In this document: piece after piece, positions 24,901 to 32,296 of the stretch | Layout: each line of letters starts with the position of its first letter | How positions within the stretch are numbered: the first letter of the stretch is position 1 | From: Phoronis australis | Lineage: Eukaryota > Phoronida > Phoronidae | Assembly: GCA_002633005.1 (NCBI GenBank) | Contig: NMRA01000041.1 | Coordinates: 371,016-435,015 of the forward strand | Direction of reading: 5' to 3' | Length of the DNA: 64,000 bases | The notes under the pieces: generated by a model | Told to the model about the DNA's origin: nothing | Database searches by the model: none | Seen by the model: the letters and a program-made list of their open reading frames with translations, nothing else | Made by a program: the position numbers and the translations under genes

Positions 24901-27900
24901 TAATTATTTATGTGAATTAGCCATGAAAGTGAAAATCTACTTACTTGTTTAGGGCTGCGAAATTGCCCTTCCGCAGACCTTCAGGGCAAAGGTTGTACAG
25001 TAACAATGATTTGAATAATGTTTGTATTAATTCTAAATAAAAATTCCCCTAACAATCGAGTAATTGTTTCACAACAGCTTTCTGTCAGCAAACACTGAAT
25101 TAGCATGCGCTCACATGGCATCGGTGCCTGGTCAGTTACCTTTCAATGCCGGCATCAAAAGCTGGTAGCCTAACGCAGTGGTTTATTCATTGCTGGCTTC
25201 TCAAAACATTGCACTCACAAGCACTTCAAAGCCTTACACATTCTATCTAATGAGACAGACTTTGTTTCAGTTTCTTATAAGCATTGGTTAGGATCATTTT
25301 AGGATGAGAACAATTCATTTTGAAACAGATAGCAGAATAATAAACGTCTACATGGCAACTCTCCCGGCGTCAATCTCGACTTAGTCAAGAGCTCATCCGA
25401 CGAAGACTTCACGGGTCGTATCCTTAGGTTTCACAGGCTATTAGTTCCAACCCGAATACACTAATCAAGAAATACTAGAGAGGTACTGTGAACATGCATA
25501 AGCAACGGAACGTATGGATAGTTCTTTGGTAAGCCGGAATTCGTCAGAGAAATCACTGTCGACGAAATGCCGGCCACAGACACGGAGATGTTTCACGGCT
25601 TTATACTTGCTATTAACAGCATACCTTTCATTCTTCACTACCGCGAGCCACTCCCTAAGCATTTCGGGCTCTCGAAGAAGTCGAAAAAACGATATACCCG
25701 CTTTCTTCGCAGCTTCATAGTTCGAACAAGTGGGATTCGATGCACCACAATATAACGGCATTCTCTCTGCAGATGAACCACTGATGTCGCTGCGTCGCTT
25801 CTCACCTTCCTCACAGGTTAACGCGACACCTCTCAGCAAGGTGAGGTCAACCGTATAAGAGGCGATGTGGATATAGACCTCAGACCGGCAATCTAGAGAC
25901 CTGTGGTTCGATTCCTTCTTGGGGTTCCTGATTTTTCTGTGTTTATTTGATATATCTCATTACTGGCCAACCTCAGCGTCTCTATATTCACTATATCTAA
26001 TTAAGACATACTGTTAAATTGCTGATTGTATAATTGTCTAAATCGCGTGTGTATAATGTGAAATGCCGCTCATGGGATGTTTGACTTAACATTTGGCTGT
26101 AAACAGTAATTGCACAGATATCGGGTCCGCAGTTGCCCAGTGGTGAGAGCACTAGACCGGCAATCTAGAGACCTGTGGTTCGATTCCCAGTTGGGGTTCC
26201 TGATTTTTGTGTGTTTATGCTATGGATATAGACCGATTAAGACGGTAAAAAAGACTAATTAAATCGGTTGGCATTCTCCTTTAAACCTCCTAAAGTTTAT
26301 GAAATCAGCTGTATACATGTAAATGTGACTTTGAAGTCGTTTATCCTTTATTAGTGTGGCACACAAGTTCTTCCATCAATGTGCTGATGAAGTTGACGAT
26401 AAGCGCAGTAGCGAACTGAAAGAAGTCATATTGGATTACTTTGACCACACACCTCTACCTGATGGTGACGCTATACAGCCACCAGTTGTAGCTCCTGTAA
26501 GTAGATGTATGGTTTTAGGCTGTTCCAGTTCCTTAGATTCATTTAGAAAATACGAAGGTCTGATTTGATGCCAAATACGTTTCTCAAGCTCTACTTATAT
26601 TTACACATAACGTCATATGGAAAATGCCGAATATTGACTAGTGTATCGAATGAAACCCCACTCAATCAGTCCAATGGTCTAACTTCAGTTTTGGGTCTTA
26701 AGTAGCAGACACTCTGACCCTGTGAAGACTTCTTCAATAATTATTGCAGATTATCCAATTACTGTAGTGAGTCGAATGAAGTCACTAAATTAACCCAAAT
26801 TTACTGATTTGAAAATTTAATCCATGCAGGCTTATGCAGTGAAGGTTAAAATTTCTTTCATTCACTTTGACCATTCACTACTAACTTCATTGCACACGTA
26901 TTCAAACGATCAGTTGGTGAATAGTTTAATAAGTATTTGAATTTATTCGAAGAAAGGAAAACATGTCAAAAACGTTCAGCTTGCGAATGCTGTACATACA
27001 TACAGTAATGTACATGATAACATCACACAGAATTATACAAACTTCGTAACGATTGAGCGTGATAACACTGAGCTGAGGACGTCGCTTGTTACACTGTATA
27101 ATGTGCTTATAGCTGTTGGTGTGTTTACACATTGACTTCACTTGCATTTGTGTATGTATGAAATATGTAGCATGCATACGATAATGCCGTGTGAAAATTC
27201 ACTAATATACAAGTGAGGCAACTCCTGTCTCGGCGACTTATACACCTTGCTCTCCTTATTCAAGTATTATTTAAATATGCAATATTCTTGTCATTTGCTA
27301 GCAACTTAATTAAATGTTGATGTCGACAATATTCTGTTATAAAATTATTGTTGTTTGATGGCAATCTTTTTATATGTTGGCTTGGAACAGCCAGTTATTT
27401 GATGTGCCAAAACAGTGTTACGTGCTAAATTGGCTAGTTCATGAAACACATTATATGGAGTGATCAGGGTAGACAATCTTTAAAGAACTCAAAAGTTCGC
27501 AGGATCAGTTTTTCTTTTCTTGTAAGTGCACTTCCTGTCTCATTAGGTGCAGTTCTTTTCTCATGTGCCTCAATTCTTTGCTCTAAAATGCATACTATAT
27601 TAGTGTCCCATAGTAATGTATAGATTTGACATATTGTACCAAGCATGTCCAACATAGTGTACAGATTTGATTCGTTGTATCAACCATTTGCTAGGTTAAG
27701 TGTAACACATTGTGGTCTTCCTGTCATGTTTAAAAAGTAATGTGGTTTATGAGAAACAAACCCAGTGTGGAAGAAATGAATTGCAGGTATAAATGAGAAA
27801 GGTTGAGTTTGGGAGAACATAATTGCAATCCATTGCAAAAGACCTTCAGTTGGCAAGAAAATAACTGTGTTAATGAGAGAAGAATTTTAATGAGAAACGA

Positions 27901-28479
27901 AGTGTTAATGAGAAAAGAACTGTGTAAATGAGAAGTGTATGATGTAAGTGAGAATGCAATGTTAAAGAGAAAAATTGTCTAACATCTTGGTGGTTTTCGG
28001 AAGAAAATGACCAGCCACCTTATTAAACCTGGTCTTGAGCAATCAGGAACAGATTGTGCTTCCCAACATTTTACTTCCAATTTGAGTAAAGAACAAGTTA
28101 GTTGTGATCAATTTTAGCTCTCTGGTAAATGGTCTGAATCAAAAGTTAGTTCATTCATAGAAGGCAGTTACATTAGTAAGCTTATTATGAATTAACATCC
28201 ATCAGGTTCATAGATTACTAGATTTTTCTTTGTTTTCAGTTGTCAAGTGATGTTGAGTGCCATGTAAGATCCGACATTCGAAACTTTATTAACATCTATG
28301 GTTCTGAGCACGTGCTCACAGGCCGTGCCATCGCCCGCATCTTTCATGGAATTGGCAGTCCGTGCTTCCCCATAGAATCATGGTGTAGAGTGCGTCGATT
28401 TTGGAGAGCTCATCTTTACACCAACTTTAACCAGATCTGCCAAATTGCAACCAGAGAGCTGGTAAAGATGAGAACTTGA
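229..28479 (+). CDS. RECQL4: RecQ-like DNA helicase 4 (3' part of gene, 13 exons)
   Basis: Spliced gene for the ATP-dependent 3'-5' DNA helicase RECQL4, which acts in the nucleus in replication initiation and repair. Joining 229-321, 2797-2933, 3258-3527, 8786-8968, 11542-11692, 12199-12452, 13321-13452, 14332-14425, 16279-16409, 17233-17401, 18302-18479, 26355-26496 and 28240-28479 gives 723 codons with every phase compatible. Seen in order: motif 0 (FREGQ), Walker A (STGGGKS), motif Ia ([11 protein letters not shown]), DEAH box, motif III (GLTATAT), motif IV ([12 protein letters not shown]), motif V ([11 protein letters not shown]), motif VI ([12 protein letters not shown]), then the RECQL4-specific zinc-binding and winged-helix segments and the C-terminal FHGIGSP block. 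The [25 protein letters not shown] segment separates RECQL4 from other RecQ helicases. The SLD2-like N-terminal exons must lie upstream. Introns range from about 0.3 to 7.9 kb and are full of repeats. The ORF is intact in every exon, so the gene is probably functional. Confidence 0.95.
613..797 (+). repeat. 57-bp minisatellite, about 3.2 copies
   Basis: The start GCCATTTTCTAA recurs at 613, 670, 727 and 784, exactly 57 bp apart. Units differ at a few positions. 57 is a multiple of 3, so the array stays open as a 19-residue repeat, but it lies inside a RECQL4 intron. It runs directly into the CTAGTGG repeat block. Confidence 0.85.
798..1627 (+). repeat. CTAGTGG repeat block 1
   Basis: Intronic block of diverged monomers sharing a CCTAGTGGCNATTTT core (about 969, 1114, 1405, 1519). 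It begins with a Pol-less GCGCCCACATATTTGTGG imperfect palindrome that recurs at the head of the blocks near 6880 and 20283. It ends with TTTCAATGCTCTGCGTTGCTC followed by a TTAG, homologous to the ends at 8785, 22508 and 23127. Confidence 0.75.
1976..2577 (+). repeat. 602-bp duplicated segment, copy 1
   Basis: Near-identical (a handful of mismatches) to 5754-6355, offset 3778 bp. The two lie in different RECQL4 introns. No clear TIRs or target duplications are seen and no protein was recognised. Confidence 0.9.
2797..2933 (+). CDS. RECQL4: RECQL4 exon with Walker A
   Basis: Acceptor TTTGCCAG, donor GTATAT. Encodes [16 protein letters not shown] (motif I, the ATP phosphate-binding loop) and [11 protein letters not shown] (motif Ia). 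Starts by completing the split glycine codon and ends in phase 0. Confidence 0.95.
3258..3527 (+). CDS. RECQL4: RECQL4 exon with DEAH box
   Basis: Acceptor TTTTCAG, donor GTGAGA. 90 codons in phase 0. Carries the DEAH (motif II) residues for Mg-ATP hydrolysis in [19 protein letters not shown] and the RECQL4-typical end YLRVCK. A glycine-rich loop VGGGRSGG precedes the DEAH region, where the human protein also has a short variable loop. Confidence 0.95.
3705..3905 (+). mobile_element. tRNA-derived SINE, family 1
   Basis: AGGCAGTGTGGCCTAATGAG resembles a Pol III A box and GGTTTGAGTCC (3756-3766) a B box, spaced as in a tRNA head. A body follows with AGGTCTCTAGCTCCTCAACTC and GATCAGTGCAATGGG. 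A second copy lies at 52713-52905 with the same order of blocks, so this is a dispersed SINE family, not a tRNA gene. Confidence 0.8.
5419..5748 (+). repeat. dispersed repeat D, copy 1
   Basis: Diverged match to 19461-19818: CACGCTC..ACTCAC, TACGCAGACGA, ATGTGTGTTC, AGATTTTTCTCGTGTTG and ATCGTAATTTAACAAC occur in the same order. Copy 2 lies at the end of an element that carries a transposon-type protein fragment. Confidence 0.7.
5754..6355 (+). repeat. 602-bp duplicated segment, copy 2
   Basis: Copy of 1976-2577 in the intron before the motif III exon. It is preceded directly by repeat 5419-5748 and followed by CTAGTGG repeat material, so it may be a nested insertion. Confidence 0.9.
6380..8785 (+). 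repeat. CTAGTGG repeat block 2 (CTCF-like cores)
   Basis: Intronic block with cores at about 6387, 7073, 7209-7220, 7294-7305, 8640-8651 and 8680. Three are exact GCCMYCTAGTGG matches. About 7320-8620 contains unrelated inserted material. The block ends at the AG used as the acceptor of the RECQL4 exon at 8786. Confidence 0.75.
6614..6833. mobile_element. foldback (hairpin) element, copy 1
   Basis: Left arm TTTGCAAAAGTGATTAAATAC...CAGTCTTTATTCC pairs imperfectly with right arm GGAACAGAATAGACTG...GTATTTAATCAATTTTGCA, leaving a loop of about 75 bp. Related to the inverted repeat at 20551-20996. Non-coding MITE-like insertion within the CTAGTGG repeats. Confidence 0.65.
8786..8968 (+). CDS. RECQL4: RECQL4 exon with motif III
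   Basis: 61 codons in phase 0, donor GTATAG. Encodes [10 protein letters not shown] (motif III, couples ATP hydrolysis to unwinding) and [12 protein letters not shown]. The acceptor TTGCTCTTGTTAAG is the last stretch of a dispersed repeat, whose other copies end in the same kind of sequence. The 3' 68 nt of this exon, with donor, recur at 9630-9697. Confidence 0.95.
8901..9241 (+). repeat. 341-bp direct repeat, copy 1
   Basis: Covers the last 68 nt of the motif III exon and 273 nt of intron. Identical but for one base to 9630-9970, which begins right after a single N. Most likely an unmerged assembly overlap or haplotype join. Confidence 0.9.
9341..9628 (+). repeat. about 90-bp minisatellite with CTTAA palindromes
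   Basis: GCTTRARTTTAAG-type palindromes begin at 9341, 9437, 9528 and 9615 (periods 96, 91, 87). Each is followed by AATATCTGTRCAA and later GGCTTAAAATTAAGCA. At least three diverged units in the intron. Confidence 0.75.
9630..9970 (+). repeat. 341-bp direct repeat, copy 2 (exon fragment)
   Basis: Repeats 8901-9241 after the N at 9629, including 68 nt of RECQL4 exon with its GTATAG donor but no acceptor. Only one difference (AGTAG to AGCAG). Treat as a probable assembly artefact, not a second exon. Confidence 0.9.
10805..11212 (-). pseudogene. THAP zinc-finger gene fragment in RECQL4 intron
   Basis: From ATG at 11212 the minus strand reads [13 protein letters not shown], then [17 protein letters not shown], the start of a THAP (C2CH) DNA-binding domain: CC..GC pair, then FxxFP. 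The frame stops at 11054 before the CxxH pair. A second open stretch on the same strand (11002-10805) reads on with [20 protein letters not shown], which I do not recognise. THAP fingers are common in DNA-transposon proteins, and three other THAP remnants lie within 33 kb. Probably a degraded transposon insertion antisense to RECQL4. Confidence 0.6.
11542..11692 (+). CDS. RECQL4: RECQL4 exon with motif IV
   Basis: Acceptor CTTGTCTTCAG. Encodes [22 protein letters not shown], motif IV of the second RecA-like lobe. Two donors in the same phase exist: GTTAGT after 11692 and GTAAAA after 11674. They differ by 18 nt (six residues rich in Lys and Gly). Either gives phase 1 and joins to the next exon. 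Confidence 0.93.
12199..12452 (+). CDS. RECQL4: RECQL4 exon with motifs V and VI
   Basis: Acceptor ATCCGTAG with a weak pyrimidine tract, donor GTGAGA. Encodes [24 protein letters not shown] (motif V) and [13 protein letters not shown] (motif VI with the arginine finger), then [10 protein letters not shown]. Entry completes a glycine codon. Confidence 0.95.
12681..12789 (+). repeat. 34-bp minisatellite, 3 copies
   Basis: GTTTTAGGGATGAATATGAA begins at 12681, 12715 and 12749 and alternates with ATAAAAACTGTCTA. The third unit carries a short insertion. Confidence 0.85.
12861..12938 (+). repeat. GTA/GCA trinucleotide microsatellite
   Basis: Imperfect GTAGTAGTAGTA then GCAGCAGCAGCA run in an intron. 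The Val/Ala-rich ORF over it is only a product of the repeat. Confidence 0.95.
13321..13452 (+). CDS. RECQL4: RECQL4 exon, zinc-binding region
   Basis: Acceptor CTGTTTACAG, donor GTCAGT, 44 codons in phase 0. [12 protein letters not shown] and [16 protein letters not shown] align with the segment after motif VI in RECQL4. The two cysteines of CKC and the following Cys belong to the RECQL4-specific zinc-binding domain. Confidence 0.92.
13565..13712. mobile_element. hairpin element enclosing a tRNA-like B box
   Basis: Left arm CATGACCTAATAAATATA...TGAAAAGATTTCTGTCCCA (13565-13611) is the reverse complement, with a few mismatches and a small indel, of 13672-13712 (TGGGGCAGAAATCTTTTCA...AATTAGGTCATG). 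The loop contains CTGCGTAGTTAGAAGGTCCC AGGTTCGAGTACC, whose GGTTCGAGTAC resembles a Pol III B box. Not a functional tRNA, since there is no A arm or acceptor pairing apart from the TIRs. Perhaps a MITE that captured a SINE head, or a SINE-derived foldback. Confidence 0.6.
13951..13999 (+). repeat. GTAT tetranucleotide microsatellite
   Basis: Imperfect run of TGTATGTAATGTATGTATGT in a RECQL4 intron. Confidence 0.85.
14332..14425 (+). CDS. RECQL4: RECQL4 exon, CPGHERAL segment
   Basis: Acceptor TCAAATTGTAG, donor GTTAGT. Short exon encoding [19 protein letters not shown], the family-conserved GHERAL block after the zinc-binding cysteines. Exit phase 1. Confidence 0.9.
14426..16278 (+). other. 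RECQL4 intron, no feature recognised
   Basis: 1.85 kb intron between the GHERAL and LYLELH exons. AT-rich, short spurious ORFs only. No transposon ends or tandem repeats were noticed. Confidence 0.6.
16279..16409 (+). CDS. RECQL4: RECQL4 exon, LYLELH segment
   Basis: Acceptor TTCCATTCAG, donor GTTTGT. Encodes [18 protein letters not shown] and [18 protein letters not shown], matching the human segments around LLCYLELHP and CRLNCPGGPAQLQALA. A GTATGT inside the exon (after VY) is not the donor, because the conserved protein continues through it. Confidence 0.88.
16831..16862 (+). repeat. purine tract
   Basis: GGGAGAGAGAGAGGGAGGGAG-type low-complexity run in an intron. Confidence 0.8.
17233..17401 (+). 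CDS. RECQL4: RECQL4 exon, CPPVA to MGW segment
   Basis: Acceptor TGGCTTGCAG, donor GTAGGT. Encodes [15 protein letters not shown] and [17 protein letters not shown], then [11 protein letters not shown], matching the CPPLAV...VEFDMVKLVDSMGW block of vertebrate RECQL4. Exit phase 1. Confidence 0.93.
18302..18479 (+). CDS. RECQL4: RECQL4 exon, VLVEFSDL winged-helix segment
   Basis: Acceptor CACCCTTGCCAG, donor GTGAGT. Encodes [20 protein letters not shown] and [18 protein letters not shown], colinear with the human [21 protein letters not shown] block. Ends in phase 2 (..AG). This matters because two downstream acceptors, 26355 and a candidate at 23128, both supply the one missing base. Confidence 0.94.
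18551..19818 (-). mobile_element. DNA-element remnant with VYKEIW/HIPRKIS protein fragment
   Basis: The left edge ACCGTATTCACCCGAATAACC and CCCCTATAAGCG looks like a transposon terminus, and the right part (19461-19818) matches repeat D at 5419-5748. Inside, the minus strand 18941-18798 reads [23 protein letters not shown] and [12 protein letters not shown]. This is the pattern of a repeat-associated, HIRAN-like domain family (VYKDIW...NPxDxYAVAV...VGHxPRKIS) as I remember it. About ten residues after YKEIWRA are missing. The matching opposite terminus was not found, so the limits are approximate. Confidence 0.5.
20155..23127 (+). repeat. CTAGTGG repeat block 3, 150-bp monomers in 450-bp units
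   Basis: Tandem diverged monomers with cores near 20255, 20460, 21064, 21228, 21373, 21519, 21680, 21826, 21958, 22113, 22257, 22408, 22632, 22788, 22923 and 23030. Three monomer types alternate (core followed by CCATTTTTACTGTTTTCGAG, by CAGTTTTGTTTT..GCGCC, or by CAATTTTA..TTTACCTCTG), so the same type returns about every 450 bp. Two unit ends, 22508 and 23127, carry the same pyrimidine-AG end as 1627 and 8785. The block is interrupted by the foldback element at 20551-20996. Confidence 0.75.
20551..20996. mobile_element. foldback element, copy 2, with 12-bp target duplication
   Basis: Left arm 20548-20633 (ATTCCGTTGCGTTCATACTTT...GCGACATAATTAAA) is an almost perfect reverse complement of 20838-20925. 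AGGCATCTATTA occurs just before 20551 and again after the element, as a target duplication would. The right side continues with AAAGTGTCGTGCATTC..ACTTGCTCCC, which also occurs at the right of copy 1 (6614-6833). Confidence 0.7.
23128..23359 (+). CDS. candidate alternative 3' exon of RECQL4 or unknown coding fragment
   Basis: Open frame of 76 codons to TGA (23357-23359) right after the acceptor-like TTGCTCTTGTTACAG at the end of repeat block 3. The first base completes the AG-ending codon of the exon at 18302-18479 to AGT. Spliced there, it would give ..[17 protein letters not shown]...[13 protein letters not shown]...LSFCHCEN and stop. Such an isoform would lack the conserved last 127 residues. 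Composition (acidic-Ser patch, [16 protein letters not shown]) looks coding, but I recognise no family and see no donor. It may also be a captured gene fragment. Confidence 0.35.
24089..24694 (+). repeat. 45-bp direct repeat around N and GGTCGGCT block
   Basis: TAGATCTGTGTTGTTTATTC...GAGTTCTA occurs at 24089-24133, directly before the N at 24134, and again at 24650-24694. The stretch between is absent from copies B and C. Within it, 24440-24625 is a CpG-rich array of GGTCGGCT and its complement, with palindromes such as GCCGACCGGTCGGC. The single N makes an assembly join likely. Confidence 0.8.
25465..25761 (-). pseudogene. THAP domain gene remnant (copy A)
   Basis: Starting at the internal ATG at 25761, the minus strand reads [36 protein letters not shown] and [14 protein letters not shown]. 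This is the C2CH pattern of a THAP zinc finger: C...C, F-F-R-L, W, then C-x-x-H-F. An open frame of ten-plus codons precedes this ATG. The frame ends soon after the finger, so only the DNA-binding domain is left. Homologous remnants lie at 40008-40260 (copy B, minus) and 43110-43330 (copy C, plus). THAP binding of transposon ends is known for P-element-type transposases. Confidence 0.7.
25880..26223 (+). mobile_element. tRNA-derived SINE, family 2, inserted in copy A
   Basis: Flanked by the 11-bp duplication GGATATAGACC (25869-25879 and 26224-26234). Copy C has the uninterrupted sequence at this point. The 3' part has a complete tRNA-like head: TTGCCCAGTGGTGAGAGC as A box, CTAGA..TCTAG stem, and GGTTCGATTCC (26177-26187) as B box. 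The 5' part repeats the second half of the head (ACCGGCAATCTAGAGACCTG, GGTTCGATTCC), so the insertion is dimeric. The anticodon loop lacks the usual U33, so this is not a working tRNA gene. Confidence 0.8.
26355..26496 (+). CDS. RECQL4: RECQL4 exon, penultimate
   Basis: Acceptor CCTTTATTAG, donor GTAAGT. Encodes [20 protein letters not shown] and [15 protein letters not shown], matching human VAF...LKDLLGRYFEE. It follows transposon copy A by only about 75 bp. Confidence 0.88.
27785..27980 (+). repeat. degenerate AATGAGAA-rich array
   Basis: AATGAGAAA/AATGAGAGAAG motifs recur about every 20-30 bp with GTGTTAATGAG variants. A weak, diverged tandem structure in the last RECQL4 intron. Confidence 0.5.
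28240..28479 (+). CDS. RECQL4: RECQL4 last coding exon
   Basis: Acceptor CTTTGTTTTCAG, TGA stop at 28477-28479. Encodes [46 protein letters not shown] and [11 protein letters not shown], the conserved RECQL4 C-terminus (human [33 protein letters not shown]). It ends within a few residues of the human length. Confidence 0.95.
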   Translation: MSSDVECHVRSDIRNFINIYGSEHVLTGRAIARIFHGIGSPCFPIESWCRVRRFWRAHLYTNFNQICQIATRELVKMRT

Positions 28480-28597
28480 GTGTTGCTCTTACAAGTAAAT
28501 CATCCATTTTGTTGATGATCAATTATAGTACTGTTATCTTGTATCATGGATTCAATTGATTTTTTGTACTGCTGGCTGCAACAGACGTGTAATATGT

Positions 28598-28603
28598 AAT
28601 AAA
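28598..28603 (+). other. candidate RECQL4 polyadenylation signal
   Basis: AATAAA about 120 bp after the RECQL4 stop codon, the first such hexamer downstream. Transcript evidence is not available. Confidence 0.5.
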
Positions 28604-31600
28604 ATGCTATATCTTCATCTCTGTATACAAAACCAAATGAAGCTTAAACTTGATCAGATGAATCAAATGTTCTGTACATCAATCTTTATAAGAGAGCAAA
28701 AATTGATATGCAAGACAAAGCATAGATTTGTTGGCTGCAAGTCATCCAATGGAGAATCCAGAAAATGTCATGCATGCAACTGTCTGCTTGATAAGCTTCA
28801 AGGTTCAGGTGATATGTACATGTATGTACCGTAGCTATAAGCACAAGAATTTTGAATAACGGCGGCCTTAATTTGCATAAATTATGCAAATTGACAATGT
28901 ATCAACCAAAACATGCACAATTAAATTTGCTGACCTTAGGAACATGGGTGAAAACGTCAATATTATCTGCCTGCAGGGCTTGATAAGGAAATTATAAGCA
29001 AAACTTTTGGTTTTGATACAAATGGAGAGTGAATTCTACCTTGAATTTACAATATTATTGAAAGTAAGTAGGGATCTATTCAAGCAAGTCCCCCAATTTA
29101 AGGACTGATAGTCCCTATTTATTTTCAATGAACTCGGGGCTCAGTTTCTAGTAATATTATTAGAAAATGTCATTAATCAAAGAGGAGCTCATAACAAAAT
29201 GAAATGATAGAAAATATTGCATACCTGAGTTCATAAAGACACAATTACCAAAACAAATTTAGGGACCTTAGTTGAGTCCCTATTTGGGACTTATTCATGT
29301 AACTGGCCACTGGCTCCAGTCTATATGCTGAGAAATACAGCGTCCTTCATTCAACAAGCTATGGCAATTTGGAGCGAAATTCACAGTATTTGATGAATTG
29401 GCTAGAATATATTGTTTGTATATTAAGGTAATTAACTGTGGGTCAATGGCCCTATGAGTTTGTTTGTTTGATGAGCTGGCAGTTCAATTGGATTAGATGC
29501 TACTCTTACCTAAGATGACCTGAAATTCTGGCTACTTCAAGTACTACTAAGCGGGAAAATGAAGTGATTTTTACAGATTGCTTTTTTACTGTATGTCTAC
29601 CAGCAGTGCTGGTTTGGATCATCTGTACCCCACAATCGTTTGTGTGTATTGTTTTTAAAGGTTAACGAATCTTTCATCTTCAACTCACTACGCCACCTGA
29701 TGGTAAGATATAAAACAAACTGACCTTGGTGTTGAGGCGTCTCCTGCTTGGTGGAGAATGGCATTTATTTAGTCTTAACAATTTGCTAGTGATACTCTGA
29801 TACTAGATTGAGATGTTCTCAGATTAGTTTCATACACCAACAAACTAACGTAAGATTGGAGTTAACCCTACAAATATAAACATATTTCGTTTATTAAGTG
29901 GGAGAACACATTATCCCGCTGTTGGAATATTGATTAAACAATGTTATTTTGGATTTCAGTGGATGATTGGATCAACAAAACTGAAACTCTTTTGAGCTTT
30001 CAAATTTAAATATATTTTTTGGAAATGTTAATCTAATTGTATGTCTAGGAAATTTTCCTATTTATTGACAAGGTCTTAAAAACACACCTCCCAATTTGAT
30101 ATAGGTTGTAGTTGAAAAGAGAAGTCTGCACATTTCAAAGTCAAAAAATATTTTGCAATAATCTAAAATTGGACGATTTTAATAACCGATACTTTTATTT
30201 TGAGGCATTTTATTTTTGAGTTGTAAGTGACCCCCACCGAGTGTCATTTCCATTCATTCGAGAGGTTACAGATATTAGACCCTAGGCATTTTGATAAAAA
30301 CATAAACGTGAATACTAATTGAAGAAAACAAACATTTATTGGCAGCTTGTACTGTGTCCAACTGCTCAATCGATGTCTATTTGTTGATATCGTACAAGGT
30401 AAGGCCATTTTATCATTTCCATGAGAACTGAATGTTTTACATTGAATTATATGCAACCTATTTCAATTGAGATATTGATCAACACGTTAGGAGTGCAGGC
30501 CCGTAGACCACATTGTGCGGGAGGTTGGTTGGGGCGGAATTTTGATATTTTGCAAACGTTGACGATGTAAGTGTGGTTTTCGGTAAGTCCCTTAACACTA
30601 CACAGCTTAATAAGAGGTGAGGGAAATTTGTATACACAACGATGACTCAACTCTATGGTCCCGAGATGAGACGGAATTCGTAATATCAGAAATGAGGATG
30701 CCGTTATGGTTGCTCGCAAAGAATGGTACTCAAGATCGGGTGTAATGTGGTCGAGAAAGGGAACATTCTCGTGTTACTCCATACCAAAATTTCATACCAG
30801 GCGATGCTTAAATGAGTGATTACTCCTCATTACATACTCGGACGACAGTATTTACAGTGTAGTCGGAAAATGATTTGAATTTTTTATCTGGTTGTATGTT
30901 GCGTGTTATTTAAATTGCTTACATCGCTGGAAATGCAAACAGCCAACTATTCCAAATGTTTACTACTCTGAAGGCTCACTATTCGGAAGGTTCGCTACTC
31001 CGAAAATTTCTAAAACTTAGGACTATGATGTAATTTTTATGGTGTACCTATACCCAAAACAATGCCCTGGTTTCATGGGCATGCGAAATTGCCCGTATGT
31101 CTTACGAATTGAGTACGTACCTGGATTTTTACTGTAAATGAATATGAAGTAGAAATATTGATTAATTATCAAGCACGATACATTCATCAAATCCATGTCA
31201 AGGTCGCATGATTTCACAATGGACTGAAATGCTTTGGTTCGCTGCCGGGCCTCAACCTCACCCACCAGCTACCATGTCCTTGCCAGTCTTCACGAACTCG
31301 AAGAGTTCCATTCAGTCTCCCTAAATGTCGCCGTTGGTCGCTGCAGCCTGGACTCGTTTGTGTTCATGCTTGAGAATGAGTTGCAAGTTAGATTCAAGGC
31401 AGTGATTGGAATATTTGTAAACTACGTAATCTAAGTTTTAAGAGCTATTCAACTTTCCACACACTTTAAAATGTTAAATTCCGATTTTATAGCAACGATC
31501 GAGGACTGCCCATAGCGAACTTACCATCGTGTACTGAATTTCAAAGAATGGAAACGCACACACGTGTAAAAACATGCATGTCAACCCACAATCAAAGTGG

Positions 31601-32296
31601 ACATTGGATCATGCGTGCACCCAGCCTTCGATATGGGGAGCTCGAATTCCCGTTGTTGTGGACCATTAGCTAACAAAAGAGCGGGCGGACGTACAAAAAA
31701 AAAACGGAAGCACTTCTTTGCATTGTGGCTTTGCGCTTATTTAGTGGATTTTCGAGCCCCCCCCCCCATCCGCTGCGTGCGCGCGTGTGGATGAACATAA
31801 TTGACGACCACTCCAGTTCGAAATTTGAAAATTCTTGCATTTTTCAGTACCCTGGCAGCAAATGTTCCAAAATAGCAGTTAACAAACATTTCTGCTGTTT
31901 TGTTTCGTGGTCTATTTTATGGCATTCACACCGCACTACTTTTTGGCAGCTCTGTCGCAGCTATGTAGCCTAGCTAGGTATCTAGAGTCCCGTGTTACCC
32001 CATATTGTAGCCACCACGCGCGTTCAATGCCCATGAATAACATAAAGCCTCCTCTAAATGGTCTGCAGGATCTAGCTTTTATCAAACAGAATTCGGGCGA
32101 AGTTGGACAGGTACATGTACGGCCAGATGGTTACGTGAATCAAATTCAAAATTATTAGGCCTACTAACTTAGAAGTACCAGTAGCTGCCCATCTGTATCC
32201 CGATACTGGACCTTTTCTGCGGGGATTCCACCGAACCCCCNNNNNNNNNNNCCCCCCCCCCCCCCTTGGCTACGGGCGTGGAGTGTAGTAGGCCCC
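28604..32296. other. intergenic stretch, no gene recognised
   Basis: AT-rich sequence between RECQL4 and transposon copy B. Only short ORFs without recognisable domains. C-runs at 31759-31771 and around the 11-N gap at 32241-32251 mark low-quality sequence. Confidence 0.6.

Larger units (their letters stand above)
23684..26280. mobile_element. Kolobok-like DNA transposon, copy A (2.6 kb)
   Basis: Ends AGGAGAATGCC and GGCATTCTCCT are inverted, each flanked by TTAA (23680-23683, 26281-26284), a target duplication used by Kolobok and piggyBac elements. A THAP finger remnant lies near the right end (minus strand), which favours Kolobok. Facing it on the plus strand near 25430-25500 is a broken relative of the Y-x-F-E-P-E-Y gene start better kept in copy B. 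The element also contains an N-joined duplication (24089-24694), a GGTCGGCT block and a SINE. No intact transposase remains. It sits in the last large RECQL4 intron. Confidence 0.75.

Noticed and set aside
26101-26200. possible tRNA gene
   Set aside because: A and B boxes are present, but acceptor pairing and U33 are absent, and it is inside a SINE with a target duplication.
31023-31434. short opposing ORFs that look partly coding
   Set aside because: Both frames are short, with stops nearby and no motif or splice sites that fit.
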